This document shows positions 8,369 to 19,106 of a DNA stretch of 52,158 bases, in pieces. The translations under genes were made by a program, and so were the position numbers. The DNA comes from Terriglobia bacterium (GTDB lineage Bacteria > Acidobacteriota > Terriglobia > Bryobacterales > Bryobacteraceae), in NCBI GenBank assembly GCA_020073615.1, contig JAIQEX010000033.1:1-52158 (forward strand), written 5' to 3'. The notes beneath the pieces are model-generated. The model worked only from the letters and a program-made list of their open reading frames with translations, had not been told where the DNA came from and ran no database searches. The first letter of the stretch is position 1, and each line of letters begins with the position of its first letter.

Positions 8369-8671
8369 TCAGTCCAGGTCGATATCCCGCTTGGGGGGCG
8401 TCACGTCGGGGTTCTCCTTGGCGCGCTTGAAGAGTTCATCGAACTTCTTCTCGAGCACTTTGCCGTGGCTCTTCTCCGCTTCGAACTGCTTCTGGAACAG
8501 TTGTTCACGCCGCTCGCCTGCGCCCTTCAGCTTGGCCACCTCGGCCGCCAGGTCCTCAATGGGGAGTGGCTTCACCGGGACCGTGTGCGCAATCACCGCG
8601 CGCGTTTCCGGGTCGATCTTCAGGATTGCCTGGCAACACGGGCACTCGACGTCGAACATCGCTTTCGCCAT
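8369..8671 (-). CDS. Small zinc-ribbon-like protein of unknown function
   Basis: This 100-residue protein opens with FDVECPCCQAILKIDPETR. The C-P-C-C pair sits between two strands, like half of a zinc ribbon. Residues 40-90 form a charged helical, probably coiled-coil segment, and the C-terminus is acidic. It is convergent with egtD (12-bp gap). No function can be assigned. Similar small proteins are common as conserved hypotheticals. Confidence 0.6.
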   Translation of the reverse strand: MAKAMFDVECPCCQAILKIDPETRAVIAHTVPVKPLPIEDLAAEVAKLKGAGERREQLFQKQFEAEKSHGKVLEKKFDELFKRAKENPDVTPPKRDIDLD

Positions 8672-9193
8672 AGAACCATCGTAGTCGAGTTTCCGGCCGG
8701 GAAAAGCGGAGCCCGGAAAGGCCCGCGGAGAGACGGTTGTGAGGAATTTATGGACAGCTTGAAAGGGCTTTAGGCGAGGTGACTCGTTAGGCGGGTTCCG
8801 AGCAGAAGGTCAATCGTCTCTCCGCGGGCCTTTGAATTCGCAGTCACGCCCAACTGAGAGCAATCGGTTCGCCAAACCGCAACTATCCGAAGAATCAATT
8901 CCGTAGTAGGCCGGGGGCCGCTGCCGTGTGAAAAATTGGGCACACGAGCCTGGGACATTCTGCATCACCTCGCTATGTTCTGAAAAGCCTATGCGTGAAG
9001 ATCGTGATGGCACCGGGTCAATTATTTGGAAACGGTGCAGATCAAGGGGAGGCGGCCTGTGAAACCGATCATATTCAGCCCTGGGCTGTCTCAAGTGGTT
9101 ATAATGGCCACAAATTAGATTAGTGCGTCGGGAGAGCCGTCCTTGTGGCCACCCGGCGCAAAGAACTCCGGCCGGAAGAGGACCGTCACCACG
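8672..9193. other. 522-bp non-coding gap with inverted repeat and promoter-like sequence
   Basis: No open frame here has family character or a ribosome site. The gap contains an 18-bp inverted repeat (8717-8833). A TATAAT at 9100-9105 could be the -10 box of the acyl-CoA synthetase operon, although no clear -35 box lies at the right distance. Confidence 0.5.
8717..8833. repeat. 18-bp perfect inverted repeat with 81-bp spacer
   Basis: AAAGGCCCGCGGAGAGAC at 8717-8734 is matched exactly, in reverse complement, at 8816-8833. The enclosed 81 bp contain no gene. The layout resembles a MITE or the two ends of a small deleted mobile element. No target duplication is obvious at the edges. Confidence 0.6.
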
Positions 9194-10915
9194 ATGACCG
9201 AATCGCGCCCCTGGCTGCGGTATTACGGCAAGGTCCCACACCGGCTCAGCTACCCGGAAATCACCTTGTATGACGCGCTAGCTGCGACCGCGGCACGTGT
9301 CCCAGATGCCATCGCTTGGGATTTCCTCGATAGGACCGCGAGCTATCGCGCCTTTCTCGCGGACATCGACACGTGCGCCAATGCGCTCTCCACATTGGGC
9401 CTTCGGGCCGGCGACCGGATCTTGATTTCGATGCCGACTTCGGCGCCGGGGGTGATTGCCTTCTACGCGGCGAACAAGCTCGGCGCTGTGGCCGCGCTGA
9501 TCCATCCGCTGTCCACCACGCCGGAGATCGAACACTACCTCAACGCCAGCGGCGCGCGCATCGCTGTGACTTTGGATGCGTTCTATGAGCGCTTCGCCGC
9601 AGCCCGGCCGAAAGCGCCGCTCGAAACCCTGATCCTCGCGCGTATTCCGGACTATCTCTCGCCCCTGAAGAAATTCGGGTTCTGGCTTACCAAGGGACGA
9701 AAGATACCCGCAGTGCCCGAGGATGGGCGCGTGCGCTGGTGGACCGGCCTGATGGCCGGCAGGCATCCGCCGGTAGCGCGGGCGCCGGCGGCCACCGGCG
9801 ACCCCGCGGCGATCCTTTTCTCGGGTGGAACCACCGGCCTGCCCAAGGGCATCCTGCTGTCGAACCGCAATTTCATCGCCGAAGGCATGCAGGCAGCCGC
9901 CTGGGGTGGGGTCGGCGAAGGCGATTCCGTGCTTGCGGTACTGCCGATCTTCCACGGCTTCGGCCTGGGCGTGTGCGTGAACGCGGTCTTCATGGCGGGC
10001 GCTAAATCGATCCTGGTGCCGATGTTCAGCCCCAAGATCGTGGCCAAAGCATTGCGCAATAAGCGTCCTGGTTTCCTCTTCGGCGTTCCGACACTGTACG
10101 ACGCTCTGGCGCGGGACAGGTCGCTGGCTAGGGTTGATTTCTCCTGTTTGCGCGGCGCCTTTTCGGGCGGCGATACGCTGCCGCGGCCGGTGAAGGAACG
10201 TTTCGAGAAACTCGCCGCGGCGCGCGGCGCCGGGGTGAAGTTGCTCGAGGGTTACGGTCTCACCGAAGCGGTAACAGCAATCCTGGTGATGCCCCTCGCG
10301 GAATACCGCGAGGGCTCCATCGGGATCCCCTTCCCGGACATTCTGGCAAAAATCTGCCGCAGCGGCACCAGCGAGGAACTGCCGCCGGGCGAGGAGGGAG
10401 AAATCTGTGTTTCCGGGCCTCCGGTAATGATCGGTTACCTGGATGATCCCGAAGCCACGAATCAAACGCTGAAAGTCCACGCCGACGGCCGCATCTGGCT
10501 CCATACCGGCGACCTCGGGAAAATGGATGCCGACGGCTTTTTCTACTTCACCGTGCGCTTGAAACGCATGATCAAGTCCTCCGGCTTCAATGTCTACCCG
10601 GCGCAGGTGGAAGAGGTGCTCTGCCGGCATCCGCTGGTCGCGGAGGCTTGTGTCGCCGGCATTCCCGATCTGTCGCAGGGGGAGCGCGTGCAGGCTTTTG
10701 TCGTGCTCAAGGATCCCGCGCTGGCCCATGCCGGAACCGAGCGTATCCTGATCGAACACTGCCGCGAGCACCTGATCAAGTGGTCCTGCCCGCGGCAGGT
10801 AGAGTTTTGTAGACAGATGCCGAAAACTCGGATCGGCAAGATCGATTATAGGGTGCTGGTCCAGCAACACGTCGCTGCTCGCCAAGCTGGCGGAAAAGGC
10901 ATTGATGCAACCTGA
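9194..10915 (+). CDS. AMP-forming acyl-CoA synthetase (fatty-acid ligase type)
   Basis: This 573-residue ANL-superfamily enzyme activates a carboxylic acid to an acyl-AMP and then an acyl-CoA. Visible motifs are the P-loop [11 protein letters not shown] (residues about 212-222), GYGLTEA, the hinge region [36 protein letters not shown], and the catalytic Lys in [15 protein letters not shown] 9194 is chosen over 9143 because it begins the family-like sequence; its ribosome site is poor. The 3' end overlaps the next gene, an ILVBL/HACL2-like lyase, by 14 bp. This suggests that it supplies acyl- or 2-hydroxyacyl-CoA to that enzyme. The exact acid is unknown. Confidence 0.88.
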   Translation: MTESRPWLRYYGKVPHRLSYPEITLYDALAATAARVPDAIAWDFLDRTASYRAFLADIDTCANALSTLGLRAGDRILISMPTSAPGVIAFYAANKLGAVAALIHPLSTTPEIEHYLNASGARIAVTLDAFYERFAAARPKAPLETLILARIPDYLSPLKKFGFWLTKGRKIPAVPEDGRVRWWTGLMAGRHPPVARAPAATGDPAAILFSGGTTGLPKGILLSNRNFIAEGMQAAAWGGVGEGDSVLAVLPIFHGFGLGVCVNAVFMAGAKSILVPMFSPKIVAKALRNKRPGFLFGVPTLYDALARDRSLARVDFSCLRGAFSGGDTLPRPVKERFEKLAAARGAGVKLLEGYGLTEAVTAILVMPLAEYREGSIGIPFPDILAKICRSGTSEELPPGEEGEICVSGPPVMIGYLDDPEATNQTLKVHADGRIWLHTGDLGKMDADGFFYFTVRLKRMIKSSGFNVYPAQVEEVLCRHPLVAEACVAGIPDLSQGERVQAFVVLKDPALAHAGTERILIEHCREHLIKWSCPRQVEFCRQMPKTRIGKIDYRVLVQQHVAARQAGGKGIDAT

Positions 10916-12656
10916 ATCGAGCGCCGCGAACGGCGGTGATGCGATCGCCTCCGCCCTTGCGGCACACGGCGTGCGCTTCGTTTTCACGCTTTGCGGGGGC
11001 CACATTTCGCCGATCCTCACCGCGTCGAAGGCGCGCGGCTTGCGCGTCATTGACGTTCGCCACGAGGCGACTGCGGTCTTCGCCGCCGATGCCGTATCGC
11101 GGCTGACCGGTGTGCCGGGAGTGGCCATAGTGACCGCCGGCCCCGGCGTCACCAACACCATTACGGCAGTCAAGAACGCGGAACTGGCGCAATCCCCTTT
11201 AATCCTGCTGGGCGGCGCCGCACCCACGGCGCTGCAGGGGCGCGGAGCGCTGCAGGACATCGACCAGCGTCCGCTCATGGCTCCACACGTCAAGCTGTTC
11301 ACCAAGGTCCGGCGCGTGCGCGACCTCGGACCGGCGGTCGAAAAGGCCTTTGCTGTTGCCCGTGCGGGTGTCCCCGGGCCGGTATTCATCGAGTGCCCGG
11401 TCGATGTGCTCTATGACGAGGCGAGCGTCCGCAAGTGGTACGCCGAGGCCACCGGCAAGGGCACCGCGGTTACCGACCGCCTGCTGCGCTTCTACCTCAA
11501 TCGTCATGTCGAGAAACTATTCGCCGGCAGCGCCATCACCGCGCCCCTTGCGGTGCGCGCGATGCAGCCGCCGGTGGCCTCGGACGCGAGCGTGCGTGCG
11601 GCGGCGGCAGCGCTTTCCAAGGCCGGGCGTCCGCTCCTCGTCGTCGGCAGCCAGGCGGTGGTGCGCGCTGCTGACGCACCGCGCATTGCCGCGGCCATCG
11701 CACGCCTGGGGATTCCGGTCTATCTATCGGGCATGGCACGCGGCCTGCTCGGGCGCGATCACGCACTGCACATGCGCCACCAGCGCCGCCGGGCTCTGCG
11801 CGAGGCCGATTGCGTGGTGCTCGCCGGAGTGCCCTGCGATTTCCGTCTGGACTATGGCCGCCACGTGCGGCGTAGCGCCACTCTCGTGGCGGCCAATCGC
11901 AGCACCAGGCAAGCCCGCATGAACCGGCGGCCGGATGTGGCGGCGATCGGCGATGCGGGCCTGTTCCTCGAACTCCTGGCCGGGCGGCTGGCGCATCCAG
12001 GCGGTCGCTGGTCATCCTGGATCGAGGAGTTGCGCACTCGCGATTTGCAAGGCGAAGCCGCAATCGACGAACAAGCCGGGCAAGAACGCGAATGGGTGAA
12101 TCCCGTCGCTTTTCTCCGCATGCTCGACATGCAGGCGGCGGAGAATGCCGTGCTGGTGGGTGACGGCGGCGATTTCGTGGCGACCGCGTCGTACATCGTG
12201 CACCCGCGCGGGCCGCTGTCGTGGCTCGATCCGGGGGTGTTCGGCACGCTCGGCGTCGGCGCCGGTTTCGCTCTTGGTGCGGCGCTGTGCCGCCCTAAAG
12301 AGGAAATCTGGATTATCTACGGCGACGGCGCCTGCGGCTACAGCCTCATCGAATTCGACACCTTTGCACGGCACGGGATCCCGGTGATCGCCGTTGTCGG
12401 CAACGATGGCCGCTGGAACCAGATCGCTCGCGAGCAGGTGAAAATGCTGCACGACGACGTCGCCACCGTGCTGGGGCGCAGCGCCTACCACCTCGCAGCG
12501 GCAGGCCTTGGAGCCGAAGGAATACTGGTGAGGAAAACGGCTGAGGTGCCCGCAGCGCTTGCGCGCGCTCGCGAACTGGCGCGGGCTGCGAAGGCCGTCC
12601 TCGTCAACGTGTGGCTGGACCAGACCGATTTCAGGGAAGGATCCATCTCGATGTAG
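10902..12656 (+). CDS. ThDP-dependent lyase resembling ILVBL/HACL2 (2-hydroxyacyl-CoA lyase)
   Basis: The 584-residue protein has the three-domain ThDP fold. The catalytic Glu55 lies in [13 protein letters not shown], and the cofactor motif GDG...GND spans residues about 474-500. Compared from memory with human ILVBL (HACL2), it shares [64 protein letters not shown] and [16 protein letters not shown], and ends in TDFREGSI like ILVBL. This is closer than ordinary acetolactate synthases. The known ILVBL reaction cleaves 2-hydroxyacyl-CoA to an aldehyde and formyl-CoA. The overlapping acyl-CoA ligase fits that role. True acetolactate synthase is less likely because no ilvN/ilvC is near. Oxalyl-CoA decarboxylase is possible but less well supported. 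Confidence 0.8.
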   Translation: MMQPESSAANGGDAIASALAAHGVRFVFTLCGGHISPILTASKARGLRVIDVRHEATAVFAADAVSRLTGVPGVAIVTAGPGVTNTITAVKNAELAQSPLILLGGAAPTALQGRGALQDIDQRPLMAPHVKLFTKVRRVRDLGPAVEKAFAVARAGVPGPVFIECPVDVLYDEASVRKWYAEATGKGTAVTDRLLRFYLNRHVEKLFAGSAITAPLAVRAMQPPVASDASVRAAAAALSKAGRPLLVVGSQAVVRAADAPRIAAAIARLGIPVYLSGMARGLLGRDHALHMRHQRRRALREADCVVLAGVPCDFRLDYGRHVRRSATLVAANRSTRQARMNRRPDVAAIGDAGLFLELLAGRLAHPGGRWSSWIEELRTRDLQGEAAIDEQAGQEREWVNPVAFLRMLDMQAAENAVLVGDGGDFVATASYIVHPRGPLSWLDPGVFGTLGVGAGFALGAALCRPKEEIWIIYGDGACGYSLIEFDTFARHGIPVIAVVGNDGRWNQIAREQVKMLHDDVATVLGRSAYHLAAAGLGAEGILVRKTAEVPAALARARELARAAKAVLVNVWLDQTDFREGSISM

Positions 12657-12734
12657 GCCTTGCAGTTCAGGCTCACAAGTTCTAACGCAGTCACGGCAAG
12701 GCCGGAGATCACGCTTCCGGCGCGGCATGCGTAG

Positions 12735-14717
12735 TTATGGCTGCGGCGCCGCGGGCGGCGGCGGAGGCGTCGCCGGCAGGGGGCTCGGCGGGCGGGCCAC
12801 CACTCCCCGGAACGCTTCATCGAGCGAGATGCCGTTGTTAATCAGAATCTGGCCCGTGGAGCGGTCCATTTCCACCTTGGCTTTGATGTAAGCGGCTTCG
12901 GCGGTTACCTGGTTCGACTGCGCGGTAACCAGGTCGCGCTGCGCCAGGATCACGTTATAGATGGTCGACGCCCCCAGCGCCAGCTTCTTTTGTTCGGCAT
13001 CGAGCGTCTGTTCCTGAAGCACGCGAGCCTTGCTTGCCGCCAGGTACCCGGCGCGCGCCTGCGTCAGGCCGATCAGCGCGTTCTGTACGTCTACGCGCAC
13101 CTGGTTTTCCAGGCGCTGCAGCCCGAGCTGTTGCTGCCGCAGAGTCAGTTCGTCGATGATCACCTGCGACTGGGCGGCGCGGTTGCGCAGGGGAATGGTC
13201 AGGTTGAACCCGGCCGAGTAGTTGGGGAAGTTGCGGGCGAAAAGCTGTTGCAGCACGGTGCCGTATCCGCCGATGAAAAAAGCATTGTTGTTATGGGTCC
13301 CGGGCAACGGGTTGGGCTGCCCGGCGAGCGCGTTATTGCTCAGGTTCGCCACCGCGTCGAGGGTGGGCAACAGAGCGTTCTTCGATCCCCTGATGGTGAG
13401 GTGCTGGTTCTGGATCTGGATCCGGCTCTGCGCCAGTTCGGGACGGGAGGAGAGCGCCAGCGCCATCAAATCCTGTATTGGGTTGATGGGCTCCACGGTG
13501 GGGATGCTGATGGGGTCCGTGGCGACGATGTGGGCGGCGGCCAGGACCGGGCTGGCGACGCCGGTGCGGCTCAGCGCGTTCTTGATGATGGTCTCCTGCT
13601 GCAGCACGTGCATCTGGGCGAGCGTGAGCTGCTGCTCGTCGGAAGCGATCTCCGCTTCCGCGCGCGTGACCTCGATGGGCGCCAGGGTGCCCACCTCCAC
13701 CTGCGCCTTGTTGTTCGCCAACAACCGCTGCGAAGCGGCCAAAGCATCCTCGGCCACGCGCACCGCCTCGTGGAAAGCCACTAGGTCCCAGTAAAGCTCC
13801 ATGACGGCGGCCACGGTGGTCTCCACCTGGAGCTTGAGCGTCAGGTCCGAAACCTCGCGATTGTTCTTGGCGATGTGAATCTGGCGCGAGTTCACCGCCG
13901 TGCCGAAGCCCTGCAGCAGGTGTTGCGTAAACTGCAATCCCAGGGAGGCGTTGGTGGCGGGATTGAAATCGGCGCGCGTGCTGTTATTGGTGACACTGCT
14001 GTTATTGAGCCCCAGGCTGACGATGGTGCCGGTGAGAAACCCTTTCTGGAGGGCGAAGCTGGAGGTGTCCTGCGTCTGGATCACGGAGTTGGTGCCGGTG
14101 ATCACCGAGTTACTCTGCGGCGTGGTGGCGTGAGCCCACTGCGCGCTGGTGGCGAAAACCGGGTCCAGCGAGGGAATGCCCGGGCCGGACTGTTGGATCA
14201 CGCCGCCGCCCACCGCCGAGGCCGTCCCAGCGCTGGCCTGGGATGAGGCATTCTGATTCGTTCCCGGCGCGGTTCCCGAGGCGGTGACCGAGGAGCTCGA
14301 GGGGCCGGCCGTCACGCTGGTGGAAACGCCGCGCGCGAAATTGCCCGCTTCCGCCTGCATCACCGCGGCATCGGCCAACTGCGGACCGTAGCGCTGGATC
14401 TCGATATCCAGGTTGTTCTCCAGCGCCAGCGCGATCGTGTCCTGCAGCGAAAGATACAGATTGCCCGCCCGCAGCAACGAATCCAGGCGGCTCGAATTGG
14501 CCAGGCTGGGAGGCGGCACCGGCCGGGCAGTGTAAGGACGGGTGATCTTCGCCAGTACGCCGCTGGGCTCGGTCATCGGCGCATGCGGATCGGCGGGCGT
14601 CTGGTTCGGCGGTTTGGGCGGATCGGGCGCGGCCGCCTTATCGGCGGCGAAACTGCCGGCGGGCGCCAGCATCAGTTGCACGCATAACAGGGCGGCGTAC
14701 GGTCGGACGGTCTTCAT
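12735..14717 (-). CDS. TolC-family outer-membrane efflux protein (orphan)
   Basis: The 660-residue product has a signal peptide (MKTVRPYAALLCVQLMLAPAGSFA), a Pro-rich linker, and two outer-membrane-efflux repeats starting near LSLQDTIALALENNLDIEIQ and within the second half (ALSSRPELAQSRIQIQNQ). An unusual Ser/Thr/Gly-rich insert covers residues about 125-215, and the tail is Pro-rich. ATG 14717 is chosen over GTG 14726 because GAGGTG lies six bases before it. TolC proteins form the outer-membrane duct of RND, MFS or ABC exporters. No inner-membrane or adaptor partner is adjacent. Confidence 0.88.
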   Translation of the reverse strand: MKTVRPYAALLCVQLMLAPAGSFAADKAAAPDPPKPPNQTPADPHAPMTEPSGVLAKITRPYTARPVPPPSLANSSRLDSLLRAGNLYLSLQDTIALALENNLDIEIQRYGPQLADAAVMQAEAGNFARGVSTSVTAGPSSSSVTASGTAPGTNQNASSQASAGTASAVGGGVIQQSGPGIPSLDPVFATSAQWAHATTPQSNSVITGTNSVIQTQDTSSFALQKGFLTGTIVSLGLNNSSVTNNSTRADFNPATNASLGLQFTQHLLQGFGTAVNSRQIHIAKNNREVSDLTLKLQVETTVAAVMELYWDLVAFHEAVRVAEDALAASQRLLANNKAQVEVGTLAPIEVTRAEAEIASDEQQLTLAQMHVLQQETIIKNALSRTGVASPVLAAAHIVATDPISIPTVEPINPIQDLMALALSSRPELAQSRIQIQNQHLTIRGSKNALLPTLDAVANLSNNALAGQPNPLPGTHNNNAFFIGGYGTVLQQLFARNFPNYSAGFNLTIPLRNRAAQSQVIIDELTLRQQQLGLQRLENQVRVDVQNALIGLTQARAGYLAASKARVLQEQTLDAEQKKLALGASTIYNVILAQRDLVTAQSNQVTAEAAYIKAKVEMDRSTGQILINNGISLDEAFRGVVARPPSPLPATPPPPPAAPQP

Positions 14718-14783
14718 GGGTTGCACCTCACACGGCGGACGGGCGGTCGGCTTTCTTTAAGTTCAATGGTATAGTAGGCCTTT

Positions 14784-15374
14784 GTGACCCCGCAAGCCGA
14801 GTCGGTGCTGGAACTGTTCCGCTCCACGGGCGCCTATCTGGAAGGTCATTTTCGTCTTACCAGCGGTCTGCACAGCTCCCAATACCTGCAGTGCGCGCTG
14901 GTGCTGCAACACCCCGCGGCGGCGGAAAAACTGGGACGCCTGCTGGCCCAGGAAATCCGCAAGATTGCCGGGGGTGCTGACCTCGTGGTTTCGCCGGCGC
15001 TGGGGGGCCTCATCATCGGCCATGAAGTGGCGCGCGCGCTGGGCACGCGGTTCCTGTTCACCGAGCGCGACGCCGCCACCGGAAAGATGGCGCTGCGGCG
15101 CGGATTCTCGGTAGCGCCGGGCGAGACCGCTGTCGTGGTGGAGGACGTGATCACCACCGGCGGCAGCACCGGGGAGGTCATCGCGCTGCTGCGCGAGGCG
15201 GGCGTGCACGTGGCGGCGGCGGCCTCCATCGTCGATCGCAGCGGCGGCCAGGCCGATGTCGGCGTGCCGCGCGTATCCTTGGCCACGTTGCAGGTGCCGG
15301 CCCATTATCCCGAACAGTGCCCTATGTGCCAACAGGGCATTCCCGTGGTGAAGCCCGGCTCGCGGCCAGCCTGA
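14784..15374 (+). CDS. pyrE: Orotate phosphoribosyltransferase
   Basis: PyrE makes OMP from orotate and PRPP in pyrimidine synthesis. The 196-residue protein carries the PRPP-binding loop VVVEDVITTGGST and the family features HFRLTSGLHSSQYLQCA and SPALGGLIIGHEVARALG. It starts at GTG 14784, 66 bp from the divergent tolC start. The stop overlaps the truA start (TGATG). The C-terminal CPMCQQGIP motif is common in this subfamily. Confidence 0.93.
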   Translation: MTPQAESVLELFRSTGAYLEGHFRLTSGLHSSQYLQCALVLQHPAAAEKLGRLLAQEIRKIAGGADLVVSPALGGLIIGHEVARALGTRFLFTERDAATGKMALRRGFSVAPGETAVVVEDVITTGGSTGEVIALLREAGVHVAAAASIVDRSGGQADVGVPRVSLATLQVPAHYPEQCPMCQQGIPVVKPGSRPA

Positions 15375-16096
15375 TGCGGCGCATCAAAATCACCCTGGCT
15401 TACAGCGGCGGCGCGTATCACGGATGGCAGGTCCAGCCCGGCCTGCCCACGATTCAAGGCATCCTGGAGCAGATCGTCTCCGGGATGGAAGGCGCGCCGG
15501 TACACGTGGCGGGCTCGGGACGCACCGATGCCGGCGTGCACGCCCTCGCCCAGGTGGCCGCGTTCTCGATCGCGAACCCGATCCCGCTCGCCAACCTGCG
15601 CCGCGCCGTGAATCGTCTCTTGCCCCCGGATATACGCGTGCTCTCGGCCGAAGAGGTTCATGCCGGGTTCCACCCGCGCTTCGATGCCCAAGCCAAAACT
15701 TATGAATATCGCATCCTGCGCGGCGAAGTCTGTAGCCCTTTTGAGTGGCCGTATGTGCATCATTATCCCTATCCATTGGATGAGGAGCGCATGATCGCGC
15801 TGGCGCCGGCCTTTGCAGGCGAGCACGATTTCACGGCCTTCGCGGCGGCCGATGCCAGCGACGCGGAGGGCAAATCCAAAGTGCGGACGGTGTTTTGCTC
15901 CGCGCTCGAGCGCGCTCCGGAGCGGCTGGTGTATCGCATCTGCGGCAGCGGCTTCCTGAAGCACATGGTGCGCAACATTGTGGGCACGCTGCTCGAGGCG
16001 GGCAAGGGAAACATCAAGGATCTGTCGGCGCTGCCCGCCGAATCGGGACCGACGGCGCCGGCCAAGGGGCTGTTTCTGGTGAGCGTGGAGTATTAG
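15374..16096 (+). CDS. truA: tRNA pseudouridine(38-40) synthase
   Basis: TruA converts U38-U40 of the tRNA anticodon arm to pseudouridine. The 240-residue protein starts MRRIKITLAYSGGAYHGWQ and has the catalytic Asp52 in GSGRTDAGVHALAQVA. Near the end it has the conserved GSGFLKHMVRNIVGTLLEAG. The ATG overlapping the pyrE stop is chosen over an upstream in-frame start at 15317. It is convergent with the beta-propeller gene, with only 8 bp between the stops. Confidence 0.95.
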   Translation: MRRIKITLAYSGGAYHGWQVQPGLPTIQGILEQIVSGMEGAPVHVAGSGRTDAGVHALAQVAAFSIANPIPLANLRRAVNRLLPPDIRVLSAEEVHAGFHPRFDAQAKTYEYRILRGEVCSPFEWPYVHHYPYPLDEERMIALAPAFAGEHDFTAFAAADASDAEGKSKVRTVFCSALERAPERLVYRICGSGFLKHMVRNIVGTLLEAGKGNIKDLSALPAESGPTAPAKGLFLVSVEY

Positions 16097-16104
16097 GGAT
16101 CCGG

Positions 16105-17856
16105 CTATCTTAGATTCTCCACCAGAATCAGGTTGGTCTCGCTCTGATCCACCCGGGGATAAATAATGTACTTTCCGTCGGGCGATATCGAGTAAGATGC
16201 GCCCTGCCAGTTCGCGTCCTTCATGCGGAATGCCACCGTGCTCTTCTTCGCCGCGAAGTCATAAAACGAAACCACCGCGCTGCGCGTGCTGCGCTCGAAC
16301 TCCATGTAGTACACGCCCTTCTTCGTGAGCTGGATGGTGGTGGTCCACATCAGGTCGTGTTCCGGAACGATGGCCTCCTCCTCCTCTTCGCCGCCCGCCA
16401 CCGGGACGCGCCAGAAAGTGCGGTAGCTGCGAAAGTAGACGTACTTGCCATCCACCGATTCCACCGGCTGGCCGGCGCCGAAGCGCTGCGAAAGCTGGCG
16501 CGGGCTGCCGCCATCGGGAGCGGCCCGCCACACCTGGCCGCGGGCCTGATAGTAGATCGCCTTGCCATCCTGCGACCACGAGCCGTTCAAGGCTCCGGGC
16601 TGCACGCGCACGGGCTTTCCGCCGGCGGAGGGAATTATGTAGACATCCGACTCGTGGTTGTTGCTGGCATCGAAGATGAGCTTCTTGCCATCGGGCGACC
16701 AGCGCACGCGGGCCAGCGCCGGCCCGTTGAAGTGCGTGACCTGGACGCGGTTGCCGCCATCGGCATCGCCGATCCAGATCTCGTCGGCGCCGGTCTGATC
16801 GGAAATGTCGGCGATGCTTTTCCCGTCCGGCGAATATTTGGGACCGGTCTCGCGGCCGCTGGAGCGAATGATGGGGCGCGCTTCGTCGGCGGAGTCGCGC
16901 GTTTCCAGGGGGGCGCGCCAGATGGAAGAGACCGACGGGGTCTCGGTGTAGGCCAGGCGGTTTCCCACCGCCGATATGGCGGGATATTGCGCGTCGTGGC
17001 CGGCAATGATGAGGTCGCGCGGGCTGCCGCCGTAAGCGGGCAGGCGCCACAAGCGCGATCCGTGGGCGCGCGTGCCGGCGTAGAGCAGATCGTGCCCGTC
17101 GGGCGTCCAGGCGATTCCGCGGATGGCGCTGTCGTCGAAGGTCAGCCGCCGCAGCGCGCCGCCCGAGAGATCGCACAGCCAGATATCGGCGCCGCCGCTG
17201 GCCGTACCGCGCACGAAGGCGAGGGTGCCGCCATCGGGCGAAACCGCCGGGGTGGAATCGCCTTCCGAACCCTCCGGCGGATGCGTCAGCTCGCGCAGCC
17301 GGCCGGAATCGAGCGGCGCGAGCGCCAGGGCCGGAGGCTGTTTCCCGGCGGCGCGGACCACCACCAGCGATTTTCCGTCGTGGGTCCAGGAAAGCGCCGG
17401 CAACGGCTGCGCCTCTTCGCCGGCCACCCCGCACCCCTCGATGTGGCGCTCGATCGCTCCAGCCGACCCTGGCCCGGAGGGAATCACCACGCACTCGGTC
17501 TGCTCGTCTCCGATCCGCAGGAAAGCGATGGTGTCGCCATCGGGCGACCACACCGGGCCGATATCGTTGGCCTCGCCCGTAGTCAACTGCCGGGGAGCGC
17601 CGGACGGCACGGACCGCACGAACACGTGGAACGCGTCGTCTTTCGAAGTGCCGCGCGCGCTATAGGCCACGCGCTTGCCATCCGGCGCGAAGGCGGGGTA
17701 GAGGCTGGTCCCGGCTTCCACAGCCAGCGGAGCGCGCTTCAACGCCACCTGCGGCCCCGTGGCCAGCCGTCCCAACAGAGTCACCACGGCGCCCACCGAA
17801 CAGAGGCACAGCGCCAGGAGAACCGCCGGACGGCGGAAGAACTTGCCGGATGCCAT
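16105..17856 (-). CDS. TolB-like WD40/PD40 beta-propeller protein, membrane anchored
   Basis: The 583-residue product has an N-terminal hydrophobic anchor (residues about 10-30) and then at least eight repeats of the PD40 type, each with F/W-S-P-D-G-K (for example [43 protein letters not shown]). Such propellers are usually periplasmic and bind proteins or peptides. In Acidobacteria they often sit at the end of Ser/Thr kinases or stand alone, as here. No kinase domain is present. Partner and function are unknown. The gene is divergent from the cytochrome gene at 17964. Confidence 0.8.
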   Translation of the reverse strand: MASGKFFRRPAVLLALCLCSVGAVVTLLGRLATGPQVALKRAPLAVEAGTSLYPAFAPDGKRVAYSARGTSKDDAFHVFVRSVPSGAPRQLTTGEANDIGPVWSPDGDTIAFLRIGDEQTECVVIPSGPGSAGAIERHIEGCGVAGEEAQPLPALSWTHDGKSLVVVRAAGKQPPALALAPLDSGRLRELTHPPEGSEGDSTPAVSPDGGTLAFVRGTASGGADIWLCDLSGGALRRLTFDDSAIRGIAWTPDGHDLLYAGTRAHGSRLWRLPAYGGSPRDLIIAGHDAQYPAISAVGNRLAYTETPSVSSIWRAPLETRDSADEARPIIRSSGRETGPKYSPDGKSIADISDQTGADEIWIGDADGGNRVQVTHFNGPALARVRWSPDGKKLIFDASNNHESDVYIIPSAGGKPVRVQPGALNGSWSQDGKAIYYQARGQVWRAAPDGGSPRQLSQRFGAGQPVESVDGKYVYFRSYRTFWRVPVAGGEEEEEAIVPEHDLMWTTTIQLTKKGVYYMEFERSTRSAVVSFYDFAAKKSTVAFRMKDANWQGASYSISPDGKYIIYPRVDQSETNLILVENLR

Positions 17857-17963
17857 ATGTACCGTATTGTAAGAGACGGGAACGCGCCGCGGAATGTTCC
17901 GCGCCGGGCAAGCGGCGCCGCCTGCCCCACCATCGGGTACAATCCAGAGACGAGGGGAAACGC

Positions 17964-19064
17964 ATGCACCGGGAAACTACACGCCGGACCATCTTCGCAG
18001 CCGCGGCGGCCGCCGCCATCGCCGCATTCATGCCGCCCGTGGCGCGCGGCCAGGCGGCCGAAGCCAAGACCGCCGAGCAAGCCTTCAAGAACATCTCCGA
18101 GTTGAAGGGAACGCCCGCCGATCAGGTGTTCCCGGCCATGCAGTTCGTGGCCGCCTCGCTCGGCGTGGAGTGCAACTTCTGTCACGTGCAAGGCAAGATG
18201 GAGCTCGACGACAAGCCGGCCAAGAAGACCGCCCGCGCGATGATGGCCATGACTGCGGCCATCAACAAGAACAGCTTCGGCGGACGGCCGCAGGTGACCT
18301 GCTACTCCTGCCACCGCGGCTCCACGCATCCCGTCAACATACCGCCAGTGCTCGACGCCGATGCGCCCGCGCATCCCGCCGAGAGAGCCGCCGCGCCTGC
18401 CGCAGCCGCGCCCACGGTGGACCAGATTCTGGACAGGTATGTGGCCGCGCTCGGAGGCGCCGAAGCCCTCCGCAAGGTCACCAGCCGCACGCAGAAGGGC
18501 ACCATCGTAGCGGGCGGCAACGAGATGCCCATCGAGGTGTTCACCAAGGCTCCCAACAAGCGCGCCTCCATCACGCACGCGCCCTCTGGCGAGAGCTTCA
18601 CCGCTTTCGACGGCGCCGCGGGCTGGATGGGCAACAGCGGGCTTCCGCCGCGCGACATGTCGGCCGCCGAATCGGAAGCGGCCGGGCTCGACGCGGAGTT
18701 TTACCTGGCGCTGCGCCTGAAGGAGATGTTTCCGCAACTGCGGCGTGGCCGTCCCGAAGAGATCGCCGGCGTGGAGTGCCAGACGCTGCTCGGCGCCGCC
18801 CCGGGCCGCCCCTCCGTGCGGCTTTACTTCGACGGCAAGTCCGGGCTGCTGGTACGCACGGTGCGCTACGCGGAATCGCCGCTTGGCCGGAACCCCACGC
18901 AGATCGACTACGCCGACTACCGCGAGATCGATGGCGTGAAACTGCCATTCCGCTGGACCCTGGCCCGGCCCAACGGGCGGTTCACGATTCAGATCGCCGA
19001 AGCGAAAAACAACGCCCCCGTGGAGGACGCGAAGTTCGCCAAGCCGGCCGCGGAAGGGAAGTAG
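17964..19064 (+). CDS. Exported c-type cytochrome, reaction-centre cytochrome c-like, with C-terminal LolA-like domain
   Basis: The 366-residue product begins with a signal sequence containing twin arginines ([13 protein letters not shown]). The PRC cytochrome-c-type domain follows: [19 protein letters not shown], then the haem motifs CNFCH and CYSCH, with possible Met ligands in MMAMTA. The photosynthetic family carries four haems, whereas this has two. From about residue 150, after an Ala/Pro linker, a second domain starts ([18 protein letters not shown]) like periplasmic lipid-carrier-type domains. The role is periplasmic electron transfer, not photosynthesis. ATG 17964 is chosen over 17850 because GAGGGG precedes it and the signal peptide starts there. 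Confidence 0.82.
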   Translation: MHRETTRRTIFAAAAAAAIAAFMPPVARGQAAEAKTAEQAFKNISELKGTPADQVFPAMQFVAASLGVECNFCHVQGKMELDDKPAKKTARAMMAMTAAINKNSFGGRPQVTCYSCHRGSTHPVNIPPVLDADAPAHPAERAAAPAAAAPTVDQILDRYVAALGGAEALRKVTSRTQKGTIVAGGNEMPIEVFTKAPNKRASITHAPSGESFTAFDGAAGWMGNSGLPPRDMSAAESEAAGLDAEFYLALRLKEMFPQLRRGRPEEIAGVECQTLLGAAPGRPSVRLYFDGKSGLLVRTVRYAESPLGRNPTQIDYADYREIDGVKLPFRWTLARPNGRFTIQIAEAKNNAPVEDAKFAKPAAEGK

Positions 19065-19106
19065 CCGTTTGCGCCTTCCGCGCGCCATCTGCGAAACTGG
19101 CCTTTC

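Noticed and set aside
8810-9241. 143-residue minus-strand frame in the 8.7-9.2 kb gap
   Set aside because: No ribosome site, no family features, and it overlaps the start of the acyl-CoA synthetase.
9194-12656. Oxalate degradation pair (oxalyl-CoA synthetase and decarboxylase)
   Set aside because: The lyase motifs follow ILVBL/HACL2 more closely, and no formyl-CoA transferase gene is near.
12656-12720. Bidirectional terminator between the lyase and tolC genes
   Set aside because: GGCCTTGC/GCAAGGCC has a 32-base loop and the shorter CCGGA/TCCGG hairpin has no U-run, so the evidence is too weak to annotate.
16097-16104. Terminator between truA and the beta-propeller gene
   Set aside because: Only 8 bp separate the stops and no hairpin with a U-run is present.
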